Below are positions 1-9,234 of a stretch of 64,000 nt of DNA, piece after piece (positions within the stretch are counted from its first letter, which is position 1; each line of letters starts with the position of its first letter). Origin of the DNA: Chitinophaga sp. LS1 (GTDB lineage Bacteria > Bacteroidota > Bacteroidia > Chitinophagales > Chitinophagaceae); the NCBI RefSeq assembly GCF_034274695.1, contig NZ_CP128362.1, positions 6,326,501-6,390,500 on the forward strand, given 5' to 3'. The notes beneath the pieces are model-generated. The model saw only the letters and a list, made by a program, of their open reading frames with translations. It made no database searches and was not told the origin of the DNA. The translations under genes and the position numbers were made by a program.

Positions 1-2538
1 CACTTCATTGTAGAAGCTCATCTGGAATTTAGGCTCTGAGTTCCCGATCAGTTTCAGGTCACTCCCTACAGTACCTTTGATCTGTGTGGCGGGCTGACCT
101 TCTTCGAGGTAGAATGTACCAAGTGAGTTACCAAATGCACCAATGGCATACGGAGGAATCACCAGTCTGGTGACCTTGCTACGGTTGTACCACCAGTTGA
201 TAGACGAAGTCCATTTGATATTCGTTTTATTGACAGGCACCAGGTTCAATCCTATTTCCACACCCTGATTTTTCAGGTCGCCGCTGTTTTTCCATTCAGC
301 GCTGTAACCGGAGGATGCTGCCAGCGAGTGACGCAACAGTACATCCTGAATTCTTTTATTGTAATAAGTTGCTTCCAGGCTAATACGGCCATTCAGCACA
401 CTGATGTCCAAACCGGTTTCAAACTCCTCCTGTCTTTCAGGTTTGATATCTGGATTTCCCTGCAGATTATCGACCAATACACCGGGCAGACCATCGATAT
501 TACTACCCAGCATGCCGGTGAACTTACTGCTGTAAGGCGGTACATTGCCTGACTGTCCATAGGCCGCCCTGATCTTGAGGTTATCGACATTATCGATTGA
601 CCACCCTTTCAATTTGGTGAAGTTGAAAGAGAATGCGCCTTTCGGGAATGCATAGTACTTTTTGTATTCACCATTATTGGTAGAACGGTCAAAACGAACA
701 CCACCACTCAACGTAATGGCTTCAATCAGGGAAAGGTCTTCCTGTATGAAAACACCATTGTCCCTGAATTTGGATCGAAACTGTCGGGTAGCCGTATTGG
801 CACTGGCATCGACATTGCTCTGACCTGCTACAATATTGGTAGCCACCGTTACGATGTTATCAAAATACCCGGTTTCCAATGTGGCACCTACAGTACTCGT
901 CAGGCTGATAGCCGGTGTTGGCGTAAAAGTATTGGCGAGGAAACCACCGAGGTTGGTATTGAGGTTATTGGTATTGCCCTGAATGGAATGTCCCTGTTTT
1001 GAATTTTCTTCAAACTGCAGGTCACGTGGAAAGAGGGCCATCGTTTTATAATTGAAATAGTCCACTCCACCACGACCAATAAAGCGGGTATGAGAATGCT
1101 CGCTTTGTTGCAGGTGCACTTCCAGGTTACCTCCACCGACAAAACGGTTGGTAGTTTCATTGTTCGTCATCTTATCGCGGGTTTCCAGGGGGTTGGAAGC
1201 GGCGAAAGGATTGCGTGGATATTCCCCCAAAGCATTGGGATGGAGGTCAACGAAATTGGGGGTGGAAGAGAGCGCTACGCCATAGCTGACGCCATTGTTA
1301 TCGTTGTTGGTTAAGCCCCTGTCGGCAGAAGAATAGATGTAGTTCGTCGTGACACCGAGCGATACCCGGTCACTGAGTTTATGGTCAATATTGAGGCGAA
1401 CGGAGTTGTTAAAATAACCGGTACCTTTTACAATTCCTTCTTCCTGACGGCGGTTGCCCGAGAGGTAGAAAGTTGTCTTGTCTCCACCACCGCTGATGGC
1501 GAGATTGGTGTTTAGCACCTGCCCTTTCTGGCCAAACATTTCCTTTTCATAATCGAAGATCCTGCCGGCACTTTGGGCGTCGGTAAATTGCGTTTTATAG
1601 GCTTCTCTTTTGGCGATTACATCCGGATCAGTATTATCTGCACTACCGGCAAGATCGGCCGCCGTTTCGGCTGTAAATGGCCTTACACCCATCAGGTGTC
1701 GCACCTTCACAAAGCCGACTTCCTGGTTAAGGCTCACTTTTGTTTTGCCTGCCCTTCCTTTTTTGGTAGTAATGATCACCACCCCGGCAGCGGCTTTGGC
1801 ACCATACATAGCGGCGGCAGAAGCGCCTTTGAGGATCTCAATATTTTCAATATCGGTGGGGCTCAGGTCTGCAATACGGCTGGAGGGGTTGTCCTGGTTA
1901 TTGGGGTTTCCGGCAGTAGCGGCGCCGGTTACGTCATTGAGGCCGGCAGGGATACTGCTGTTATTAAAGAAGATACCATCTACAACATACAGCGGTTGCG
2001 AGTTACCAAATACCGAGGTGATACCCCTGAGTTTGACGGTGAAACCACCACCTGGGGCGCCGGAATTGGCAGAGATCAAAGCGCCCGGGACCTTGCCACT
2101 GAGGGCGGCGTCGAAGGTCTGTGCGGGGGCCACGCCACTGAGTTGATTGGCAGAGATGGTGGCGACGGCATTCGCAAGATTACTTCGTTTGATGCTTGTA
2201 GCGGCGCCGGTCACTACTACTTCATCAAGGTGAGCAAGGTCTTCATCCAGGGTCAGGTTGAGGATAGCCTGATTGTTAGTGAGGCGGATAGTTTGGGTTT
2301 TGTACCCGGTATAGCTGATCACTAACGTGGAGGCACCGGCGGGAAGGGCGATGGAATATTTACCGTTGGCGTCGGACATAGCGCCCCTGCTGGTATTGAG
2401 CACCCGGATGGTTACACCGGGTACTACCTGACCGGTTTTCGCATCTCTTATTTGTCCGGTCACATTTTGCTGCGCGAATAATGCATAAGTACAGAATAGG
2501 CATAACAGTAGCAGCAAGCTAAATTTTTGCAAAAGCAT
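1..2538 (-). CDS. SusC/RagA family TonB-linked outer membrane protein, 5' part
   Basis: The first 846 codons of a TonB-dependent receptor; the C-terminal barrel runs off the left edge of the window. The start is the ATG at 2538, followed by a signal peptide (MLLQKFSLLLLLCLF, cleavage near FAQQ). Next comes a carboxypeptidase-regulatory-like domain (VTGQIRDAKTGQVVPGV, about residues 24-105) and then the plug, containing LDEVVVTG and the family-typical run LSPTDIENIEILKGASAAA. The barrel follows. In this family the receptor pairs with a SusD lipoprotein to import glycans or peptides across the outer membrane using TonB energy; any SusD would lie to the left, outside the window. The substrate cannot be told from the sequence. 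It was not recorded as an open frame because it is cut by the window edge. Confidence 0.95.
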   Translation of the reverse strand, partial: MLLQKFSLLLLLCLFCTYALFAQQNVTGQIRDAKTGQVVPGVTIRVLNTSRGAMSDANGKYSIALPAGASTLVISYTGYKTQTIRLTNNQAILNLTLDEDLAHLDEVVVTGAATSIKRSNLANAVATISANQLSGVAPAQTFDAALSGKVPGALISANSGAPGGGFTVKLRGITSVFGNSQPLYVVDGIFFNNSSIPAGLNDVTGAATAGNPNNQDNPSSRIADLSPTDIENIEILKGASAAAMYGAKAAAGVVIITTKKGRAGKTKVSLNQEVGFVKVRHLMGVRPFTAETAADLAGSADNTDPDVIAKREAYKTQFTDAQSAGRIFDYEKEMFGQKGQVLNTNLAISGGGDKTTFYLSGNRRQEEGIVKGTGYFNNSVRLNIDHKLSDRVSLGVTTNYIYSSADRGLTNNDNNGVSYGVALSSTPNFVDLHPNALGEYPRNPFAASNPLETRDKMTNNETTNRFVGGGNLEVHLQQSEHSHTRFIGRGGVDYFNYKTMALFPRDLQFEENSKQGHSIQGNTNNLNTNLGGFLANTFTPTPAISLTSTVGATLETGYFDNIVTVATNIVAGQSNVDASANTATRQFRSKFRDNGVFIQEDLSLIEAITLSGGVRFDRSTNNGEYKKYYAFPKGAFSFNFTKLKGWSIDNVDNLKIRAAYGQSGNVPPYSSKFTGMLGSNIDGLPGVLVDNLQGNPDIKPERQEEFETGLDISVLNGRISLEATYYNKRIQDVLLRHSLAASSGYSAEWKNSGDLKNQGVEIGLNLVPVNKTNIKWTSSINWWYNRSKVTRLVIPPYAIGAFGNSLGTFYLEEGQPATQIKGTVGSDLKLIGNSEPKFQMSFYNEV

Positions 2539-2777
2539 AGCTTGAAGGGTTTAGAGTGTGAGTTGAAATTTGACTGGTTACAGACTACAAAATTTTGGTT
2601 ATTAAAAGCTGTCGTGGTTCCTGCTAAATGGGTTCAACACGGTTTCAGGGGCGCAGGTGATTATTACTCTGTCGGCATCAGATCGATGCGGCAGATTACG
2701 GAATTTTTCAGGGTTTTCACTTTTTTTATTTGGAGGGATTGGGTTATTTTTTATAAAGTAAGTATTAATACTCTGTA

Positions 2778-2811
2778 AAAGGGCGGTATCAACTGAATGA
2801 TACCGCCCTTT
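2778..2811 (+). terminator. Strong hairpin, orphan intrinsic terminator
   Basis: Perfect 14-bp stem (AAAGGGCGGTATCA / TGATACCGCCCTTT) with a 6-nt loop, followed by TGTCTTT. No convincing gene points into it from either side, so it may terminate an unannotated small RNA or be left from a lost gene. Confidence 0.7.
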
Positions 2812-2818
2812 GTCTTTA

Positions 2819-2938
2819 GTGTAACTTCGATGCTAATACATCACCATAAGTACATTATAAGTACACTTGTATATCGATTGGATATTGAGGTGAAGATTTA
2901 GTGATGTATTAGTACTCATTTAGTATTATAGTTACACT
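2819..2938. repeat. Long imperfect inverted repeat upstream of the 2992 gene
   Basis: The left arm begins GTGTAACT and ends CTAATACATCAC (to about 2844). The right arm, starting near 2901, carries the reverse complements in mirrored order, with about 12 extra bases between its two blocks. The interior repeats AAGTACA. It sits where the promoter of the 2992 gene should be. It could be an operator array or a small miniature element; I see no flanking target duplication. Confidence 0.5.
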
Positions 2939-2991
2939 ATAGTTCCAGCGTATGTAGTAACATTGTTTCTGTAACCTCAAAATTGTTTGTT

Positions 2992-3546
2992 ATGGCACTT
3001 GTAAAAGACAACATACTCCTCCAACTCGTACGGGGAACGCTCGGCGATCAACTCACGATTTACGAACGGAACGGACAGATAATAATGGCGAAGAAGCGCG
3101 GTCCGTCAAAGAAAAAGCCGACGAAAAAACAGCTGGAAGCAAGGTATAAGATGAAAATAGCGGCGGCTTATGCGCGGTCGATTCTGGAGGATCCGGAGTT
3201 GAAGGCTTATTATAAGTCGCTGGCAGGGCCTGGGCAGAATGCTTATAATATGGCGGTGAAGGATGCTTTCAGATCGCCTGAGATTCAGAATATCAGGTTT
3301 GAAGAGATGGATGTAGTGGTGACTACGAAAGATGAATTCCGGGTAGTGGATGTGGATGTACGGGTACATGATGCGGCGGGTACTATGCTGGAAAGAGGGA
3401 AGGCAGTGTTGGGCAGGAATGGGGTAGATTGGTATTATAAAGCAGCGGTGTTGCCTGCAGGAGGCAGGGTTGTAGCGGTGGCGGTAGATTTGCCGGGGAA
3501 TGAAACGCTGAGGGAGTTGGTGATTGTGGGGGATGGAGGGAAATGA
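2992..3546 (+). CDS. Hypothetical protein of a Bacteroidota-type family
   Basis: 184 residues from the ATG at 2992; the upstream TTG at 2983 is a less likely start. The N-terminus (MALVKDNILLQLVRGTLGDQ) leads into a lysine-rich stretch (KKRGPSKKKPTKKQ, about residues 33-47) and a helical segment with PELKAYYKSLAGPGQNAYNMAVKD. The second half (about residues 105-184) looks like a beta-sandwich. Proteins with this start, basic linker and AYN(M/V)A segment recur in Bacteroidota genomes without a known function; that is recollection, not a search. There is no signal peptide. A terminator follows directly. The gene is G-rich toward its 3' end compared with its neighbours. Confidence 0.75.
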   Translation: MALVKDNILLQLVRGTLGDQLTIYERNGQIIMAKKRGPSKKKPTKKQLEARYKMKIAAAYARSILEDPELKAYYKSLAGPGQNAYNMAVKDAFRSPEIQNIRFEEMDVVVTTKDEFRVVDVDVRVHDAAGTMLERGKAVLGRNGVDWYYKAAVLPAGGRVVAVAVDLPGNETLRELVIVGDGGK

Positions 3547-3547
3547 G

Positions 3548-3579
3548 AAGCCGCCTCATATTCGTAATGAGACGGCTTT
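3548..3579 (+). terminator. Intrinsic terminator after the 2992 gene
   Basis: AAGCCGcCTCAT / ATGAGaCGGCTT stem with a short loop and TTTGT tail, two bases after the stop codon. Confidence 0.8.
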
Positions 3580-3624
3580 GTATGTAAAGATTGGGACTTT
3601 GTTTTTGGAGAATGATTTTAGAGG

Positions 3625-3800
3625 GCAGGCTTTCAGGTTCCTGTTTTTTCGGGGCCTGTTTCTCAGTATGCTACTTTTCGGGTTCCAGTTTTCCGGGGCC
3701 TGTTTCTCAGTGTCCTACTTTTCGGGGTCCTGATTTTCCGGGTTCTGTTTCTCAGTGCCCTACTTTTCAGGATCCAGTTTTTCGGGGTCCTGATTTTCTG
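3625..3800 (-). repeat. 45-bp minisatellite spanning the DUF2167 stop codon
   Basis: About four degenerate copies of a 44-45-bp unit, anchored by the plus-strand heptamer tctcagt at 3661, 3705 and 3750. Read on the minus strand, the unit encodes roughly (G/D)TEKQxPENxDPEK followed by TAG. It starts in the last codons of the DUF2167 gene and continues past its stop, and the TAG is repeated at the same place in the next copies. The 44-bp spacing breaks the frame in the most distal copy. Confidence 0.85.
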
Positions 3801-4815
3801 ATTCCAGCTGCCCTGGATCCAGCTTTTCGTGGCCCTGAATTTCCGATTCCTGCTTCTCGTCTTCTTGTTTTTCGTCTTCTTCTATTGCTGGTATCTCTTT
3901 AGAATTCTTCTCTTTTTTACCCGTAAATAACTTTCGGATAAAACCACCTAAAGCAACAAATCCTAAAAGAATAAATTTCCAGAAAGCAGCACCAAATTTA
4001 ACAAGAAGGGCAAAGAAACCTACCTTGGCAAGCACTTTGCCAGCGATCAGACCACCAATAGTATAAGCAGCTACCTTATCGATTTTTGGATCAAAATCCT
4101 TGTAAGCATTACCACTTGTGAACTTCGCCATTTGCAACACTTTATCTATATCAGCTTTTACCAGCGGCAATTCATTCATAGTACATATTGCATTCATAGA
4201 AAGCACCCCATCACGACCTAATATCCTGATTTCGTAGTTCAGTGTATGGGGCGTGTCTTCTCCGAATTTAATTTCTCTGGCCCAGTGAAGCACTTTGTTT
4301 TCCTTGTCGTAAAAAGGAGATTGTGCCCAGCCCATCATATGAATTGGCTGGTAACCATTCTTTACTCTTTCCGTATTTGCTTCAACTTCTTCCTTTTGAA
4401 TATCTTTCAGCAGGTCATCATAATTGATCTTTGATGCATCATAGTCCTTTACATAACCGATGTTTTCATATCGTACCACAAAAGCATAGCTGATCGAATC
4501 AAAAGCATCAGCATTAGCAGGAAAAATCATCCCCAGAATATCATCTGACACTGAAGGCGGGTTGCCCCACAAATCGGTCAGAATATACTTGCTCTGTGCT
4601 GCATTCAGGAATTTAAAGCCCGCAGGTACATTGATATCAGCCTTACCGCCGGACAAGTGAATCAAACCAGATTCCCACTTTTCCGACTGCTTTACTGAGT
4701 CTACGAATTTGCTGTATTGTTTTTCAGCCATGGCAATCGAATCGTCCACGGGAGTGGCCGCTTTCAGGCCCGGCGCAAGTAGGAGCACGCTGGCCAGGTA
4801 AAGGAATTTTCGCAT
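3760..4815 (-). CDS. DUF2167 family membrane protein
   Basis: 351 residues. A signal peptide (about residues 1-19, ending LKA) is followed by a periplasmic DUF2167-type domain (about 25-235). It contains the family-like segments IHMMGWAQSPFYD and LHWAREI, with LNYEIRILGRDGVLSMN. Two closely spaced membrane segments follow (about 248-290, GFFALLVKFGAAFWKFILLG). The tail (about 293-351) is highly charged and repetitive, built from EKQ, ESE and DPEK motifs, and is encoded by the start of the minisatellite beyond the stop. DUF2167 is an uncharacterised family with C-terminal membrane anchors. The tail is probably a low-complexity extension specific to this lineage and prone to length change. No obvious operon partner. 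Confidence 0.85.
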   Translation of the reverse strand: MRKFLYLASVLLLAPGLKAATPVDDSIAMAEKQYSKFVDSVKQSEKWESGLIHLSGGKADINVPAGFKFLNAAQSKYILTDLWGNPPSVSDDILGMIFPANADAFDSISYAFVVRYENIGYVKDYDASKINYDDLLKDIQKEEVEANTERVKNGYQPIHMMGWAQSPFYDKENKVLHWAREIKFGEDTPHTLNYEIRILGRDGVLSMNAICTMNELPLVKADIDKVLQMAKFTSGNAYKDFDPKIDKVAAYTIGGLIAGKVLAKVGFFALLVKFGAAFWKFILLGFVALGGFIRKLFTGKKEKNSKEIPAIEEDEKQEDEKQESEIQGHEKLDPGQLESENQDPEKLDPEK

Positions 4816-5077
4816 ATAGAGGTATAAATTAAAGACTGTAAAAGTGGGAATAATTTTGATGTATCCGTAATATATTGGACGGAAAATGGGTTTCAGAGGA
4901 TGGATTTAATCCAGTAACCTATGGATGTTACAGGTGCGTATTGGAGTTACTTACGCAAGTATCGTTTTGACGGGTAAACAAAAAAAGCATACAGTTAGCA
5001 ATTAACCGATGCCTTCATTTTATTATTAGAAAATCATTTTCCTGAATGGAAGAAACCTTATCCAGCTACCGTAGGCG

Positions 5078-5863
5078 TTATTTCAGCACTACATTATTAA
5101 AGTACTTATTAAATATATGTACAGCTGTTTTTTTACCCTCGAGTGTAGGCCCCTCAATACCTTTCAATGGATAATTCATTTTCAGCAATTCCCATTTATG
5201 GCTGCCTAACTGATGAAAAGGAATGATCTCTACCCTATCCACTGTTTTATATCTTGTAAAATGCTTGGCCCATTCTTCCAGGTACTCTACCTGATCTGTC
5301 CATCCGGGAACCAATACATACCTCAACCACATCCGCTTACCAGTAGATTCACGGTAGGCAGCAAGGTCCAGCGTATTCCGGTTACTCAGGCCAGTAAGTT
5401 TATGATGCCATTCATCATTAATATGTTTTACATCAAGCAGTAACAGGTCAGTATGTTCCATTAATTCATGGGTAGCATCATCATTCAGACGGCCATTGGA
5501 ATCCAGACAGGTATTGATTCCTATCTCATGGAGCGCTTTAAAAAAGGTAGTGATCTTGTTGCGTTGCAACAGTGGCTCCCCTCCTGAAACGGTGACACCG
5601 CCATCCTTTCCAAAATAAGTGCGCTGTCTGTCTGCTCTTTTCACCAATTCGTCAATACCAATCAACATTCCACCTTTCACATCAAGTGTATCAGGATTCT
5701 GGCAGTAAACGCAGCGGAATTGACATCCCTGTACAAATACAACCATTCTAACGCCAGGTCCGTCGTGTGTGCCAAATGTTTCAAGAGAGTGAATACGCAA
5801 ATGTTCCGGATCATCGAGGTTGAGCGCGGCGGCCTCGAGGTCCTGTAAAGGAAAGTACAACAT
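5078..5863 (-). CDS. pflA: Pyruvate formate-lyase activating enzyme (radical SAM)
   Basis: 261 residues from the ATG at 5863. The frame is open for 28 more codons upstream, but that part runs through the hairpin at 5901-5930, so the internal start is preferred. The radical SAM motif CQFRCVYC (CxxxCxxC) binds the 4Fe-4S cluster, followed by the SAM-binding VSGGEPLLQ. The enzyme uses SAM to place the glycyl radical on pyruvate formate-lyase under anoxic conditions. It lies directly downstream of pflB on the same strand, as expected for its substrate, with an 88-bp gap that contains the hairpin. Length and motifs fit the family well. Confidence 0.95.
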   Translation of the reverse strand: MLYFPLQDLEAAALNLDDPEHLRIHSLETFGTHDGPGVRMVVFVQGCQFRCVYCQNPDTLDVKGGMLIGIDELVKRADRQRTYFGKDGGVTVSGGEPLLQRNKITTFFKALHEIGINTCLDSNGRLNDDATHELMEHTDLLLLDVKHINDEWHHKLTGLSNRNTLDLAAYRESTGKRMWLRYVLVPGWTDQVEYLEEWAKHFTRYKTVDRVEIIPFHQLGSHKWELLKMNYPLKGIEGPTLEGKKTAVHIFNKYFNNVVLK

Positions 5864-5900
5864 AGTCTTAAAAAGGAAGGTCGATAGAAGACAGAGACAA

Positions 5901-5930
5901 AACAGCGGACCGCAGATGCGATCCGCTGTT
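5901..5930 (-). terminator. Intergenic hairpin between pflB and pflA
   Basis: Near-perfect 14-bp dyad (AACAGCGGAtCGCA / TGCGgTCCGCTGTT, one G-T pair) followed on the minus strand by TTTTGTCTCTG. It probably acts as an attenuator or RNA-stabilising element that lowers activase relative to lyase expression. Confidence 0.65.
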
Positions 5931-5951
5931 GTCTTACTTAGTCCCAATTGA

Positions 5952-8186
5952 TCACATACTCTCGTGGAAAGTACGTGTTATCACTTCAAGCTGATGCGCC
6001 CTGGATAAGCGCACGAAGTTTACAGCATAGCCGGATACACGGATGGTGAGCTGAGGATAATTCTCAGGGTGCTCGTAAGCGTCCATCAATGTTTCGCGGT
6101 TCAGCACATTTACATTCAGGTGATGCGCCATCTTGTTAAAGTAGCCATTCATGGTAGTCACCAGATTACTAATCTGTTCGTCTCTTGTATCACCCAGTGA
6201 TTTAGGGATCATAGAGAAGGTGTTAGAGATACCATCCTGCGCATCTTTATAATCCAGTTTACAAACAGAGTTGAGAGATGCGATCGCACCGCTACAGTCT
6301 CTTCCGTGCATTGGATTGGCGCCGGGCGCAAAGGCTTCGCCTTTCTTACGTCCGTCAGGAGTCGCACCTGTGTTGCTACCGTACATTACATTACTTGTAA
6401 TGGTCAGCAGAGACAGGGTCGGTGTAGAATTCTTGTAAGTAGCATGCTTGCGCAGCTCTGTGATGAAGAAGTGAGTGATTTCTTTTGCAATGTTATCTAC
6501 TCTGTCATCATCGTTACCATATTTAGGATATTCTCCTTCAATTTTATAGTCTACGGTCAGGCCACGATCATCTCTGATTGGTGTAACCTTCGCATATTTG
6601 ATAGCGGAGAGGGAGTCTGCTATGATGGAAATACCGGCAGCACCATATGCAATGTCGATATGGGGATCTGTATTTACCAGAGACATCTGGGCTCTTTCAT
6701 AATAATATTTATCGTGCATGTAGTGGATGATAAACATCGCTTTGGCATACACTCTCGCCAGTTCTGCCAAAGTTTGTTTGAACACACCCAAAACCTGGTT
6801 GTATTCCAGCGGACCATCGGCCAATACAGGAATGTTCTTAATCACTTCCAGACCATCGATTTCTTCTTTACCGGCATTCAGGGCAATCAGCAATGCCTTA
6901 GGCAGGTTTGCTCTTGCACCAAAGTGCTGGATAGATTTACCGATTTCCTGATAGGATACGCAACAAGCGATACCATAGTCATCAGAACCACGGGTACCTC
7001 TCATCAGGTCATCGTTTTCGTACTGGATAGATGATGTATCGATAGATACCTGTGCACAGAAGCGTTTGAAACCTTCTGGCAGACTATCAGCCCACAGAAC
7101 AGTCAGATTTGGTTCTGGTGAAGAACCCAGGTTGTACAGGGTCTGCAGAAAGCGGAAAGAAGTCTTGGTTACTTTTGTACGGCCATCGTGCAGTGTACCA
7201 CCGAGTGCTTCAGTTACCCAGGTAGGGTCACCACCAAAGATCTCGTCGTAGCTACCAGGACGCAGGTGACGTACCAGTCTCAGTTTCATTACGAACTGGT
7301 CGATGATTTCCTGTGCTTCTTCTTCATTGATCAGTCCAGCCTGCAGGTCTCTTTCAATAAATACATCCAGGAAGGATGATACATTACCCAAAGACATCGC
7401 AGCACCATCCTGTTCTTTTACAGCAGCCAGGTAAGCAAAGTACACCCATTGTACAGCTTCGCGGGCATTTTCTGCAGGGCGGGCTACATCACAACCATAG
7501 GCAGCAGCCATGGTGATCATGTCTTTCAGCGCACTGATCTGGGTATTGATCTCTTCACGCAGACGCACTTTGTGCTCAGTCATTTCACCACCTACCTTGT
7601 TCAGGTCAGCTTTCTTGAACTTAATCAGCTGATCAGCACCATACAGCGCCAGGCGACGGAAGTCACCAATAATACGGCCACGTGCATAGTTGTCTGGTAA
7701 GCCAGTCAGTACGTGTTTGGAGCGGAATGCCCTGATTTCGCTGTCATAGGCATTGAACACACCTTCATTATGGTTTTTAGCATAATTGAAAATGTCGATC
7801 ACTCTTGAAGATACTGTCAGTCCTTTTTCTTTCACAGCGGACTCAACCAACTTGATACCGCCAAAAGGCTTCATTGCACGTTTTAACAGTTGATCAGTTT
7901 GCAGGCCAACAATTATTTCATCATCCCTTTTAATATAGCCCGGCGCAAAGGCGGTCATATTGGAGATGGTTTCTGTGTCAATGGCCAGAACGCCATTGTT
8001 AGCTCTTTCTTTGAGCAATTCTTTTTTAACGGTATCCCACAAGCGGTTAGTTCTTGCAGAAATACCTGACAGGAATGAAGCATCACCCTGGTAAGGTCTG
8101 ATGTTTTTTACAACGAAATCATATACGTTCATTGTAGTATTCCAATCACCTGATTTGAAGGGAACAGCGGTCACATCTTTTATCAT
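5952..8186 (-). CDS. pflB: Formate C-acetyltransferase (pyruvate formate-lyase)
   Basis: 744 residues, close to the usual 750-760. It converts pyruvate and CoA to formate and acetyl-CoA in the cytosol during anaerobic or microaerobic growth. The active-site pair is visible in GIACCVS (Cys408-Cys409), and the glycyl-radical loop RVSGYAVNF (Gly719) sits near the C-terminus where it should. The family usually reads RVSGYAVRF, so N replaces R. The start MIKDVTAV is preceded by AAGGAT a few bases upstream. A promoter -7 box lies at 8222-8229. The activase gene follows, so the pair looks functional and suggests a facultative anaerobe. Confidence 0.97.
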   Translation of the reverse strand: MIKDVTAVPFKSGDWNTTMNVYDFVVKNIRPYQGDASFLSGISARTNRLWDTVKKELLKERANNGVLAIDTETISNMTAFAPGYIKRDDEIIVGLQTDQLLKRAMKPFGGIKLVESAVKEKGLTVSSRVIDIFNYAKNHNEGVFNAYDSEIRAFRSKHVLTGLPDNYARGRIIGDFRRLALYGADQLIKFKKADLNKVGGEMTEHKVRLREEINTQISALKDMITMAAAYGCDVARPAENAREAVQWVYFAYLAAVKEQDGAAMSLGNVSSFLDVFIERDLQAGLINEEEAQEIIDQFVMKLRLVRHLRPGSYDEIFGGDPTWVTEALGGTLHDGRTKVTKTSFRFLQTLYNLGSSPEPNLTVLWADSLPEGFKRFCAQVSIDTSSIQYENDDLMRGTRGSDDYGIACCVSYQEIGKSIQHFGARANLPKALLIALNAGKEEIDGLEVIKNIPVLADGPLEYNQVLGVFKQTLAELARVYAKAMFIIHYMHDKYYYERAQMSLVNTDPHIDIAYGAAGISIIADSLSAIKYAKVTPIRDDRGLTVDYKIEGEYPKYGNDDDRVDNIAKEITHFFITELRKHATYKNSTPTLSLLTITSNVMYGSNTGATPDGRKKGEAFAPGANPMHGRDCSGAIASLNSVCKLDYKDAQDGISNTFSMIPKSLGDTRDEQISNLVTTMNGYFNKMAHHLNVNVLNRETLMDAYEHPENYPQLTIRVSGYAVNFVRLSRAHQLEVITRTFHESM

Positions 8187-8221
8187 ATCCTTGAATTTTA
8201 TTTATTCTCTAGATAATGATA

Positions 8222-8242
8222 CAAAGTTAACCCCCGCGCGGG
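8222..8242 (-). promoter_or_regulatory. Probable pflB promoter with adjacent palindrome
   Basis: On the minus strand TAACTTTG (8229-8222) matches the Bacteroidota -7 element TAnnTTTG, about 36 bp before the pflB start. Just upstream lies a perfect 10-bp palindrome CCCGCGCGGG (8233-8242), which could be an operator. No clear -33 TTTG is visible. Confidence 0.5.
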
Positions 8243-8273
8243 TGGATATTTGTGTTCGTCGTCAGTCTATATA

Positions 8274-8340
8274 GTGATTATAGTTGTGAATCTGACCAAA
8301 TTGTGGGTGATTATAAGTGTAATTGTAGGTGTGATTATAA
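8274..8340 (-). repeat. TAATCA repeats continuing past the stop of the 8335 gene
   Basis: The plus-strand core gtgatta occurs at 8274, 8307 and 8331, that is TAATCAC on the coding strand. Spacings of 33 and 24 bp keep all three TAA stops in the reading frame of the upstream gene. The first TAA is the gene's own stop. Confidence 0.65.
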
Positions 8341-9105
8341 ATTTGAATGTGATGATGGTGGAGGATGTGAAGATGGTTGTGGATGTTCTCTTTTCCACTT
8401 GGTAGCGAAGTAGGCTCCCCAGCCTTTGATATATTCGTAAAACTGGTATTCGTTTTCGAAGTCCAGGAGCATCTCGTAACTAGGCCGGTAGGCGACCATG
8501 AAGGAATCCAGAACGGGTGATTCCAGTCCGGTGAGACGCTTTACAAGAGGCATATTAAAGCGGTGAGTAATGTATTTATCCTGTTCAATAGCAACCAATT
8601 GGTCGCGGAAATGCTCCATTCTTTTTGCTTTTCTCCAGGTTAAGAGGAGGTCGAGGTTTACACCTACCCCACCCATGCCGGTGGCGATGTATTCGCGGGA
8701 ATAATCGAATACTTTGCGGTACTCCTGTCTGAATTCGGCGGAGTCCTGTTTGTAGCTTTTTTGCTGTACTTCTACGGTAGGGAGTACTTTGATATCTATA
8801 TGTAATCCCACATCAAATGGGCGGTTTACGTTCAGTTCATTTACGGGGAATTTCATGGTGACCTTGCCCTGGTAAGAAAAACTCAGGGAATCTTTGCGGT
8901 TGATGCGGATAGAGTAATGCCCCATGGAATCGGTGACAGTACCGCCTCCGGCGGAATTTATTACGCTGACGCCTGCCATGCCATAGCGTTCCGTACGTTC
9001 ATACACGGTACCCTTCACCTGCACTATCTGGGCGAAGGTCAGGGCTCGAATGGCGATCAGGATAATAAGTAATAAGAATGATTTGTGTAAAATTGAAATA
9101 CTCAT
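8335..9105 (-). CDS. Carboxypeptidase-regulatory-like domain protein
   Basis: 256 residues. A signal peptide (about 1-25, ending TFAQ) is followed by a beta-sandwich of the carboxypeptidase-regulatory-like type (VKGTVYERTERYGMAGVSV, then GTVTDSMGHYSI, about 28-100). A charged helical part follows (about 115-240). The C-terminus is a short His/Pro/Ser repeat (HPQPSS, HPPPSS). Such domains in Bacteroidota occur at the N-terminus of TonB receptors and in stand-alone cell-envelope proteins. The protein is probably exported; its role is unknown. The gene stands alone, followed by in-frame repeated stop codons. Confidence 0.8.
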   Translation of the reverse strand: MSISILHKSFLLLIILIAIRALTFAQIVQVKGTVYERTERYGMAGVSVINSAGGGTVTDSMGHYSIRINRKDSLSFSYQGKVTMKFPVNELNVNRPFDVGLHIDIKVLPTVEVQQKSYKQDSAEFRQEYRKVFDYSREYIATGMGGVGVNLDLLLTWRKAKRMEHFRDQLVAIEQDKYITHRFNMPLVKRLTGLESPVLDSFMVAYRPSYEMLLDFENEYQFYEYIKGWGAYFATKWKREHPQPSSHPPPSSHSNL

Positions 9106-9177
9106 CTGGAAGGCAAACTAATACAGATGATAAAAACAAACAAGTGGATGTTAAATATTAACAAACAATTGTATAGG

Positions 9178-9203
9178 AAACCCCGCGTTGGGACGCGGGG
9201 TTG
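9178..9203. terminator. GC-rich hairpin
   Basis: AACCCCGCG / CGCGGGGTT stem with a 6-nt loop. It lies between the 3' end region of the VOC gene and the start of the 8335 gene, so it most likely terminates transcription of the VOC gene on the minus strand, although the T-tract is poor. Confidence 0.6.
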
Positions 9204-9234
9204 GGGGTTTTAGAAGGCGAAAAAAAGTTTTTTG

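Larger units (their letters stand above)
2539..2991. other. Gene-poor intergenic stretch between divergent genes
   Basis: This 450-bp stretch separates the SusC receptor (leftward) from the gene at 2992 (rightward). I see no convincing gene. It holds a strong terminator hairpin (2778-2811) and a long imperfect inverted repeat (2819-2938), described separately. An open plus-strand frame at 2527-2778 stops just before the hairpin but its Trp/Phe-rich translation looks non-coding. Confidence 0.6.

Noticed and set aside
1573..2325. 250-codon plus-strand frame
   Set aside because: It is antisense to the SusC plug domain, whose minus-strand reading is clearly coding.
2527..2778. Plus-strand 83-codon frame ending at the orphan terminator
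   Set aside because: It overlaps the SusC start, has an odd Trp/Phe-rich composition and no ribosome-binding site.
3591..3902. Plus-strand open frames rich in FRGPDFPGS-like repeats
   Set aside because: They are the antisense reading of the minisatellite at the end of the DUF2167 gene; there is no start signal or recognisable protein.
6306..7034. 242-codon plus-strand frame
   Set aside because: Antisense to pflB; no coding features.
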